Of a DNA stretch of 64,000 nt, positions 21,093-33,000 are shown piece after piece. Source of the stretch: Margaritifera margaritifera (Eukaryota; Mollusca; Bivalvia; Unionida; Margaritiferidae); the NCBI GenBank assembly GCA_029931535.1, contig JAQPZY010001297.1, forward strand, positions 1,178,001-1,242,000, read 5' to 3'. The notes under the pieces were generated by a model. It was not told where the DNA came from. It did not search any database and saw only the letters and a program-made list of their open reading frames with translations. The position numbers were made by a program, and so were the translations under genes. The first letter of the stretch is position 1, and each line of letters opens with the position of its first letter.

Positions 21093-24000
21093 GTAAGTCT
21101 CTTGTGTGTTGACATATCAATGTTACAAGATTTCGAGGTTGAATATACACTGTATGTTAGAGCTACCATACGTCTTCTTTTTTCCGGACATGGCCTTCTT
21201 TTCGGTCCTTAAATCTCCTTTTTGTCTCTCTTATATATATGTATATATGTGTGTGTGTGTCCTCTTTCTTGAAAGTTCAAATATGTATTGTTCCCTTATG
21301 TATATGTGTTGGGTTTCTCCTTAGGATTTTCAAAGTTGCAGTCCAGCACTCCTTTTTTTCAAAATAGTTTGAGAGACAGTTGTCCCAATACAATACTTTT
21401 TTTCCCTTGCAACGTGCATATTGTTTTTATCATAGTAAAAGAATGAAAAATTAAGGCAATTGAGAACAGTGACAATTGTGATGTTATTATGGTAATTCTC
21501 AATGGCTTAACTTTAACATTTAGTTTTGTGTGCAGCTTAAAGGAATCAAGGAAGAGATTACATTTTCGTATCTATATTAATTTATTTAAGTAACTTAATT
21601 CCATTGCAGATCAATACATTTGCCAAGACACTGAAGAAGAAACAAATGACCATATTCCATTCACTTTTTTCATTTAATCTTTAAGCAACACAGCATACTA
21701 CATTCACTTTTTTCTTAAACAAACTTTAAAAAATATCTCCACAGCTGGTTTAGGAGCAAATTCCTTAAGTTCTGGACTTTCCTCCATCACCCTTATTATT
21801 TTCATTATAGTTTCTTGTTTTAAATGTCCACTTCCCTTTGTCTTGATGCGATTATGTGACAAGAAACCTTGTTCACAAGCCACTGATGTTATAGGTGAAA
21901 CCAGCAACACTTTAGCTAAAACATCAAGGTCTGGAAACAAATCTGAGTACCTCCAGCACATTACCAAACATGCTTCTTGCAGGCTCATCACTGCAAGTGA
22001 TTTTACCACCACCCTTGGACTCGAAGAAGTCATCCTCCATTCTTTCACTTTTAATAAAACCTGTCTCTCCACCATAAAGTGTTCCACGTTCTGTGAGTGC
22101 ATCTATTCCATAAATATCGTAATCGCATCAGAAATACAGAATAATGAATGACCTAATCATCCTAGGTTAAGGGGCTGTCTACCTACGAGTACTATTATAT
22201 CAGCAACGGGGCATAGTACCTACGAGTACTATTATATCAGCAACGGGGCATAGTACCTACGAGTACTATTATATCAGCAACAGGGGGCATAGTACCTACG
22301 AGTACTATTATATCAGCAACAGGGGGCATAGTACCTACGAGTACTATTATATCAGCAACGGGGGCATAGTACATACGAGTACCATTATATCAGCAACAGG
22401 GGCATAGTACCTACAAGTACGATTATATCAGCAATGGGGGCATAGTACCTATGAGTACTATTATATCAGCAACGGGGGCATAGTACCTACGAGTACTATT
22501 ATATCAGCAACAGGGGGCATAGTACCTATGAGTACTATTATATCAGCAACAGGGGGCATAGTACCTACGAGTACTATTATATCAGCAACGGGGGCATAGT
22601 ACCTATGAGTACTATTATATCAGCAACAGGGGGCATAGTACCTACGAGTACTATTATATCAGCAACGGGGGCATAGTACCTACGAGTACTATTATATCAG
22701 CAACGGGGGCATAGTACCTACGAGTACTATTATATCAGCAATGGGGGCATAGTACCTACAAGTACTATTATATCAGCAACAGGGGGCATAGTTCCTACGA
22801 GTACTATTATATCAGCAACAGGGGGCATAGTACCTACGAGTACTATTATATCAGCAACAGGGGGCATAGTACCTACGAGTACTATTATATCAGCAACGGG
22901 GGCATAGTACCTACGAGTACTATTATATCAGCAACAGGGGGCATAGTACCTACGAGTACTATTATATCAGCAACAGGGGGCATAGTTCCTACGAGTACTC
23001 TTATATCAGCAACGGGGGCATAGTACCTACGAGTACTATTATATCAGCAACGGGGGCATAGTACCTATGAGTACTACTATATCAGCAACGGGGGCATAGT
23101 ACCTATGAGTACTATTATATCAGCAATGGGGGCATAGTACCTATGAGTACTATTATATCAGCAACAGGGGGCATAGTTCCTTAGAGTACTATTATATCAG
23201 CAACAGGGGGCATAGTACCTACGAGTACTATTATATCAGCAACAGGGGGCATAGTTCCTACGAGTACTATTATATCAGCAACAGGGGCATAGTACCTACG
23301 AATATCATAATATCAGCAACAAGGGGCATAGTACTGAAAATAGCTCCAAGAGGAAAAGTACAGAAAACCCCTTAAAAAATTGTCAGCATTCTTTAGCTGA
23401 AAAAATGTTTATCTCGTGAAAAGTAGGAGCTGAAACATTTTATATACTGAATTCTTAGTAGGAGCTGAAAAGCTTTTGACCCTGCCTGTGAAGGTAGGAA
23501 TAAAAGGCCTAAAACCCCTTATACCCACAACATAGCAGGTATCACCTTAAATGTCCCAAAGTCCTTTAAAATGCATGGACAGGAATCACAACATAGCAGG
23601 TATCACCTTAAATGTCCCAAAGTCCTTTAAAATGCATGGACAGGAATCTTTGAGATGTGGTGCTGAAACAGCAACAAACAAAATGCTTCTATCAGTCTTG
23701 GTAGCTGCAGTTCCTCATACAGGCTTTATTTATGTTTATTAATATATCCCAATATAGTTAAATTTTGACTTCAAGACTTATATTGTTGGAAGTATGCCTG
23801 TATCAAGCATATGCATATTTCAAAAAAAGGTCAGTAACAAAATGCCTATTTCTCATGAAATTATGCATGTGTTGGTCAAGCTGCTCATGAAGAAGAAAAT
23901 AACATTGCAGAAGCTGCTAGGGGCGATGTGCATCCTAAAAAAATGTGATGAACAGAAGCCTGTCCACTATTTTGAGGACAAGTGGTTTTTGAATAAGATG

Positions 24001-27000
24001 GCCTCTCTGGCCCAAGATCTTTCAAGGAGGAAAATATTTGTAGAACAGTTTGCAGGCTGGTCAGAGGCATTGATGTTGATAACAGAGGGAATGTGGATGA
24101 GGCTTGCTGAGGCTGAATAATAGCCCCCTTGCTGTGCACTGTCTTAGTTGTGAGGTGGCAGCATCCACAAAAAGGTTGGCAGACCAGCCCCTTTTTTGCG
24201 AGCTGCCATGCCTTAAGTTGTGGCACAATAATACATGTCATGCCTAAAGTATATCAAGTGCCTGCCGCTGGATAGCCACAAAGCAAAAATATGAAGGGAG
24301 AAAATACATGCGCTTGGTTGTTGATATCAAGCACAGAGTACTATAGGGCATCATGCATTAACAAATACTGCAAGGTGTACCAGTAAATACTACAGAAAAA
24401 CAATGTTGAGAAATGTGGCGTAGATGAGGTAAGAGGGAATATGCAGCATATAGAGGCCAGGGCCAGAAGAAACTTTGCTCTAGTTCTTGTGGAATTGAAT
24501 ACAGCAGTACAAATCCTTTTGAATTAGAGACATGCATTGTATGGGATATACCTGTGTTATTTTGCGCTACCCTCCTTGGGGTGGGTAATTAAATATTACT
24601 GCAGAAAAAAAATAGTATAAGTGATACACCTGTGTGCACACATGGCACATGCAGCGAGAGTGAGGGTGCACTATGGCCACATTATTCTAGAAGCAGAGTA
24701 GTCTTGGCATGAATGCTGGAGATGATCAAGCTATTTTGTGATCAGCCACCTGCAAGGCACGTCCAACATGTAGCATGACAGGCTCATTGTGCAGCTGCAC
24801 AGGCAGAGCCTGGCAGCAATAGAATCTGAGGTGCCCACGGTTTCATTCGACCTTGATAAAACAGTGTCACATCCTGTGCCTATCCCCAAAGGCTTAGATA
24901 GGGAATGGTATCGATGTTTTGTGATACCAAGGATGAGTTCGATATTGACGGTGCGGTGCACATGTTTAGCATGTTTCACATAGAAGAATAATATGATCCA
25001 TTTGGGGTTGGAGACATCGATCTTATGTGCAGATACATAGTGCAAGGTGGGTGTTTAATCTCATGATCATTCCAGCTGGCAGAGGGCTTTTAGTCTGCAT
25101 TAAATTTGTTACATAAGTCCAAAATGCAGAGTGGACAGTCAGACAAGTTTGACCTGGTGAGGGCAGAAGCATGTGTTGGTGGGAGGGTGGTGACGATTAC
25201 GTGTGAAACAAGACCTGGACTTCTCAGTGGCATCGATGAACCTTACCATAGAAACCCCTACCCAGTGGCTGCAGTTACATATGGGCTGTACCAAATGTGA
25301 GAGCCTGATTCCAGCAACCTTGACCCTTTGCATGATGAAGACCTTAACTGTGTTGTGCAGCGTGTGATGGATTATTTTTAAAATGCTACAAAGACTCGTG
25401 AAAGAGGAGCAACTATCAACAATGTGGCCTACCCGGAACAATCCTCTGGCATGTGATTATCTTGTGTGACATCACTGGCAGAGAGATCTATAATAGCAGA
25501 AAGGTGGAGAGGAGTAGAGCTCATAGTCCACAACCTGTACACCTGGCCAGCGACCGTCCACTTTCCCGAGATGTGTAAAATAGAGTTCTATGAGGACAAT
25601 GTCTGGGAGGCCATCCAGCAGGTTAGAGAAGCCAAACCAAAAGGCCATGTGGGTCATTGGTGGGGGCGACGAATTGACCCCTAACCTAGTTGGGGCAGTT
25701 TGTGCTAGCAGACAGCCAGTGCTACAGAACAGAAGAAAAGCATGATCAGACCATCCATGTCTGCAGCAAGTACACAGACAATCCCAAAGACCTTGTGGCC
25801 AAAGTTTTCAGCAAAACCTCTGCAGCGACATGCATTGCACGAAAATGAAACAGCTGAAAACCCACACCCATGGCCATTCTGGATGATGTCCAGCAGGCAT
25901 GCAGGGACAAATGTCAAGAAACCCTGCATTGAATATGAGTGATATATAGCAAACACAGTTTGGTAAGCAGACTGGAAGGTCTTGCTCCAGTCATATAGGA
26001 CTTGAGTAAGATCAAAATATGACTATGGTTCAGTTGTGTACAGATATGCTTATAAGTTTTACCTGCAGATGCTTGATCTAGTGCAGTCATGGACTTTGAC
26101 TTTGTCTGAGGGCATTTTCAGCTTTCCCTTCAGAAAGCCTTTTATGTTGAGGAAATGAACCATCAATTTATCTCAGATGAATGAAACTGGCTCTTTATTA
26201 TACAAACAAACTTTCCTCTAATCCATGAATCCTGCTTATGATGTTGTTTTTAGACCCAAATACCAAACCTTGTACCCTCAGAAACCAAATTTCTTCTCAT
26301 CTTTCGGCAGACAAATTTGTCCACACCTGCAAGCAGCAAAAATCAATCTTGCAAATACAGTGAATCATATGTTCCAATATCAGGACCTAGGTTATCAATC
26401 AACACCCCCATTCCCCTGAACAAGCATGCCCCTGCCAGTTGTTGTGGACAAATCCTCTAGTGTTTGAGAGTAAATTCAAAGGAATCAGATCCTCCTACCA
26501 TGACCATACATTCCTGTATACAGGCAGTTCAAAAGATGGAGACAAGGTTGGAGCTGCCATTGCACCCCTACCCCAAACACCCCATAGCACCATCTCATGC
26601 TGATTACTGGATAAAGCCTCCATTTTTACAATGGAAATTATAACGTACTAAAATCTTTCAACTGCATTGAAACCTCACAAAATAAATTGTATTATCTTTT
26701 CAGATTCCCTTTCCACATTTAAAGCCTTGCAAAATCTTAAATTTGACAACCAGTTAATGTCCCAAATGTTAATGTCCCAAATTTTGCAGAAACATAATTT
26801 ACTCATACAACCTGGAAAAAGTATTCTGTACTGTTAGCAACCTAATCACATTGGTATTAATTGTAATGAAGGAGAAGATAAATCAGCTAAAGCTGCTCCA
26901 TAGTCACCACTTTCAGCATGGAAGAATATTATATAAATCAGTCTTCAGAACATCAGACCCATCATTGAAGAGTGGCATCCCTTATATAGAAGAAATCTCG

Positions 27001-30000
27001 GAGATCAAATCATATTGTGCCAATTTTCGTATTGGATACACATAGCTGACCCCTGCATACTTTCTGAAAGGCAAACCTTGAATAGAGTGAATTCTTGTTG
27101 GGTGTAACAACTACCCACCCAGTGAGACAGAAGTTTTTTATGCGAGTTCAATCAAGAAACATTATGATGATGTACCACCAGAGAAAATCTTGGACTTTTT
27201 GAGGTAGTGCAGTTTTTAAGGATTGTATATTTTTTTTTACCTTTAACTTCTATTTGTATATGCCAATTACAGAATTTGGACGTCTTTACCTTTTTATCTT
27301 TTAGTGCTTCATGTTTATGTTTATATGCAACATGTTGTTTTCCTAAAGTGTTTTTGTTTGCAATTCTATGTATTTACATTCTTGCAAGTTTACTTTTAAT
27401 CAGCATGATATAATCAGTGTTGTGCCGATCTGCCATCAAATTCTAACACATACATACATACACACTGCAAGTCCATCTCTCTGTCTGTTCATAAACATTT
27501 TTGTTTATTTGGAAGGTGTTGTCTTCCTAAAGTGTTTTTTTTTTTTGCAATTCTTTGTATTTACATTTTTGCAATTTTACTTTGAATCAGCACCATATAC
27601 CCAGTGTTGTGCTGATGTGCCATTAAACCTTGATACATATATACATACACACTGTCAGTCCATCTCTCTGTTCATAAACATTTTTGTTTCTGGAGTACAC
27701 ACATCAAACAAGTTGCATAGATGCACCGTTTGATACTTAGAATTTTCTGGGAAACAGAGTTTAGCATAATTAATGTAAAATTGAGGATAGTTGATGGTGA
27801 TTGACCATAATTAACTTGCATAAGTAATATAACAATTTTGAGTACTGTAACATAGATTACTTTCAGTATGAGTCTTTACATAAGTGGCAGGGAACAGGAG
27901 GGATGACTCTTGTTTGTCACAAATGATCAACTGAATAACTTATATCTGAAACACACCAAAATGATCCAAAAAAATGTGAATTACCGTAATCACGGTAAGT
28001 CTTGGGACACGAAAGAATAATTTTTTTTTTTCTTGTCCCAAGACTTGTATGCCTTTAAAATGTATAAAATTTTCGGTGTCCCAAAACTTGTAGACACAAA
28101 AAAATTTAAAGACAAAATTGGGAAGATCGCCATACGTCACACAGCAGTGACCAGCTCGTTCAATTACCACGTCATTCATCAATAAACTGTTATACAATAC
28201 TATGATTGTTTATGTTATTATTTTGCATGTGCATATTTTCCGATTTCTCCAACATGATTTAAAATAAAGGTAAATAAAGACTTCATAATTCACGGGCCGC
28301 TTACATTTAAGGGAAGACCTGTACTATAGTGTACAGTACTTACACAGTGCAAATCGTACTTGGCATCACTTATATCCTTGTTTATTCCCAAAAATATTCG
28401 CTGCAGATTTTGCTTTATTCATCATTTTTACCAAATCGCATTCTTCCAGATAACATTTCAGGTACATGTTCATTGCCGTATGTTCAGATTCCTAAGCCAA
28501 CTTGCCTGGACAACTAAAATATAGTCAGATGTTCAGATTCCTAAGCCAACTTGCCTGGGCAACTAAAATATAGTCAGATGTTCAGATTCCTAAGCTCGGC
28601 TTGTCTAGACAACTTAAATGTAGTCAGATATTTAGATTCCTTAGCCCAAATTGCCTGGATAACTAAAAATGTAGTCAGATGTTCAAATTCTTAATCCCAA
28701 ATTGCCTGGACAAATGTAGTCAGATGTTCAGATTCCTAAGCCCAAATTGCCTGGACAACTAAATATAGTCAGATTTTCACATTCCTAAGCCCAAATTGCC
28801 TGGACATCTAAATGTAGTCAGATGTTCACATTCCTAAGCCCAAATTGCCTGGACATCTAAATGTAGTCAGATGTTCACATTCCGAAGCCCAGCTTGCCTG
28901 GACAGCTAAATGTAGTCCAACGTTCACATCCCTAAGCCCAACTTGCCTGGACAAATGTATTCAGATGTTCACATTCCTAAGCCCAACTTGCCTTGACAAC
29001 TAAAAATGAATGTTGAATTAGTAAATGTTCATGCTTGATTTCTGTATTGAAATAAGAACCACATATTATAATTTGAAGACAGCTTTCCATGCAACCTGCA
29101 TGCCTGGTTGAAATAAGAACCAAATATTATAATTTGAAGACAGCTTTCCATGCAACCTGCATGCCTGGTTGAAATAAGAACCAAATATTGTAATTTGAAG
29201 ACAGCTTTCCATGCAACCTGCATGCCTGGTTAGTAGGTCAGTATTGGTATAGTTGTCCCCTGGGTATACTGCCATCTTGAAAATCTTGTTATTCCAACTC
29301 GTCCAGAATAGAAAGTCCTATCGGCAAGGTATTTTCACCAGTATGATGTCAGGTAGGTCCCAAATGAAAGTGGTGCCTTCTGGCCATCCAGTTTAGCCAC
29401 CACAGCAGCCATCTTGAAAATCTTATTATAGCTACTCCACCTGAACAGATTTTCACTGAAAGATTTCTTATGAGGTCTCGTTGGTCCTAAATGAAAATGG
29501 TGCCAATCTGACAGCTAGTACAGCTGCCACAGTGACTAAAGGTCTTATCTTGAATTCCTGGAAATTCTTTTCAGTCAGTAGAGTATAAGGCCCTTCAAGG
29601 GACTCTTCTTTACAAATGTTGCCAAGCCTCCTTCAAGTATGGCCACTGTTACTAAAATAGAAAACTTTAAACAACTTTTTCTTAAATGCCACTGAACAGA
29701 ATTTGACAGAAAGTTTCCTGACAGGAAGGATATTCAGAATTTTATAAATGAAGCAGATTTGCCATAAAATATGGCTGCCATTACTTGAAGCATAAAGAAC
29801 TTTAAATGACTTCTTCTGAAAAAACACTTGGAAGAATTTGACAAAAAGCATTCTGACACAAGAGGCATTCAGATTTATACAAATGATGCTAATTCACAGT
29901 CTAATATGGCCACCATTACTGAAAAATCATAATCCTTTCAACGACTTCTGAAAAACCACTTAACAGAATTTATCAAATTTGATAGAAAGCATCAACCGGT

Positions 30001-33000
30001 AACTATTGTGTCGGGAATCGAACCCAGTATGTCTGTCGCACAGTTGGATGAACATACCACTAGAATAAAAGGCCCAGACCAGCTAGTGTGGTTAGTAAGT
30101 GGCTTTATATACCTAGGCCGCTACACTCCTCCCCTTATCTTGACATTCATCCTTGAATGTCACCCAGATTCACCTCTCAGAGCGGTCTAACCTCATTCCC
30201 AAAACTAGTGTGGCCGGGATTTGATAGAAAGCATCGAACTATCATGGCCAGGAATTGAACCCAGTTCATCTGTCTCACAGTCGGGTGCACATACCACTAG
30301 ACTAAAAGGTATGGACCAGCTAGGCTGGTTAGTAAGTGGCCTCATATACCTAGACTGCTACACTTGGAAAAGAGACATAGGAATACAAGCATTGCATGTT
30401 CTGCATCTGCACTAAGCCAATAAGCTAATGTAGTTTATAACTTGCATATGCACCAAGCCAATGAGCTGATGTAGTTTATATCTTGCTGTAGATGCAAAAT
30501 ATCTTTTTAGTTCAGGGTGCCATGCCTTTCTTGCATAATAGGCACCAACTCTGTGGATTTCTGTACATGTTGTTACGGAATTATGTATATGGAATCTATA
30601 ATGTGCCTAAACTTTTGGCCTATGACTGTACTTTAAAATTGTGTCAAATAGTGAGTCACACTTTAAGTTTGAAAAAAGATGTCAACAAGGTATTTACTGA
30701 CCTTTTGTTCAAGGTCAGAGCTGTTTACCATACTTTTCCACTAAATAGATGCATTTAGTATTGCATTCTGGGTCATAATATGACACGTTTCCTGTTGTGA
30801 AATGTGCCATTTGCAAAATGTATAAAAGACCTGAATATACGAATTATATTCATTCCATTTTAAATCTTGAGTTGAAAAGATCTGTTTTTACGATCAGCTG
30901 GAATCATCAGATGTTTGAAAAAATAGCCGTGCTGTTATCTTGTAATGCCGTAACGTTGTATTGGTGTATGGAACATCCAATGGAGTTACTTGAAGTATTC
31001 ATCAACCTTTGGATTTATATTTATAACTTTCGGATGCCTGTGAACATTCTTAAAGATGATCTGAATTACATTATCGTTAGTACATTGGAACATTACAGAC
31101 TCATTCATTCGGAACATTCGTTCATTACGAAGACTCATTCATTCGGAACATTCGTTCATTACGAAGATTCATTAACTTGGAACATTCATTCATTTGGAAC
31201 ATTTTATAGTTTCTATATATACAGGACTGGTGATTAGGACACTAATAATTGTTGGATTATTTGGATTTTAATACACGATACTGTAAGTGTATTTGATTTT
31301 CACGTTAATTATTTAGAAATAAATTGTTTGTTGATTTTTACAAACATTGTTGGTTTCACTTTCTTTTTGTTACGTTTTTTCATACCATAGGGTCGTAACA
31401 ATGTATAAACTCTATGTGCTCTGTTTCGACAAAGATTCACTTTGGATAACTTGAAGACAGGATTTGAAGCCAGGTGGTTGCACCTATACAGGTAAAAAGC
31501 CAGACCAGCGCTATTGAAATAACAAGGCACATAACTGACCAGTCAGGTGTCTATTCAGAGATCTGTTCACCTCTGCAGTCAGGGACAAAATGACACAGCT
31601 GAGTTAATACTCTTTTTATACCCCAGTCATATTTTTAATAACTTACATGTACATTGCAAGTGTTTGTATTTATACATTTTACAATATTTATATCTTGCTA
31701 TTCCTGTATCTTGTTGATTTTTTAACCTGGTTATCTTAATTTTTTCAGAGCTATCTATATCAAAGACTTTATTGGATGTAGCATCTAGACATTATTGGAT
31801 GTAGCATCTAGACATTATTGGATGTAGCATCTAGACATTATTGGATGTAGCATCTAGACATTATTGAGCATCTAGACATTATTGGATGTAGCATCTAGAC
31901 ATTATTGGATGTAGCAGTGTGGTTTTACTGCACCTAGACATTAAATCCTAATAAAAATTGGTTGATTATGGATAAGTAAAATTGATTATTGTTTCTTTTC
32001 AACAAATCATATAGGCACATCCTTTGGATTTGCATGTGAAATAAATGTATAATTTATTAACCTTAAATTTGTCCGCAAATCCACAAAGTAAATGCATATG
32101 ATTTATTTTGCATCTTTATCCTTTTTGCTTATATCACTGTTTGGCACACATTTGCTTTGAATTTGCCTTTTCATAGTGCAATAACTTTTACCAAAGAGCC
32201 CATAAGAGGTCCTATTTTTGTGAATTATTCTCCCTTGTATTTTTAGTACTTCTTTCTACCTTGGTACTTCTTAATACCTTATCATTTTACTGACTGGCCT
32301 GGAGGGATTACAGATCCTCAAAACTGCACAGAATGATGTCTGTTTATCAGTGGGTGGCAAGAAATTCTGCAACAACAGCCCCTCCCCCCAGCCACAAAAC
32401 TTAATTCTGGGGCCCCACACAATTAAAGCAAAAGAAAATTGATGGTAATTTTGGGTCCCCACTGGGACTGCCTCTCCCCTCCCCCCCCCCCCTTGCAGTT
32501 GGGGGGGGGGGGTTACTTGTACAGTTGCTATGCCACTGCTGCTCATCTGTAATAAAAAAATAAAATACATGCTGTTGTGCATTTCTAATGATAGTGATAT
32601 ATATTTTTTTTTTGCAGTGGGATCCAATGATAACAACTCTGCCAGGACTGTACATGCTATCAGTTGGAGTTCTGGCCCTTTTTGGTCCCTTATTGGCTTT
32701 GGATCTAGCACAGATTTGTTCCCCTCTTACTCTTAGATTAATAAATGTATTCTTTTGCCTGAGCAACTTCTGCCTGATCTACACAATACTGAAAAGGATG
32801 AGAAAGGTAAGAAAAATGAAATAGTTAATCTCTGTTACAAAGACATCCAGTCAACACTCTGCATCTTTGTACATAGGTTAGACAAATTATGTAGACACAC
32901 ATGTATAGTAGTATGGATGGCCACTTACTGAACAACTTAGTTTCTCTAGATCTTTTAGTATAATGTTGTGTGTGTTTCACTTTGGTGTGCTAGGTCCGGG

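Noticed and set aside
22177..23340. Regular repeats that might suggest a CRISPR array
   Set aside because: Units are contiguous with no unique spacers, and the host is eukaryotic; it is a satellite.
29029..29275. Antisense ORFs with repeated peptide HAGCMESCLQ
   Set aside because: Produced by three copies of a 61-bp tandem repeat.
30005..30370. tRNA genes suggested by GGTTCGATTCC
   Set aside because: No acceptor stem or proper anticodon arm; two tandem tRNA-derived SINE copies fit better.
30797..31237. 146-aa + strand ORF as a real gene
   Set aside because: Includes a short tandem repeat, has no domain, and lies in an intron with no matching second copy.
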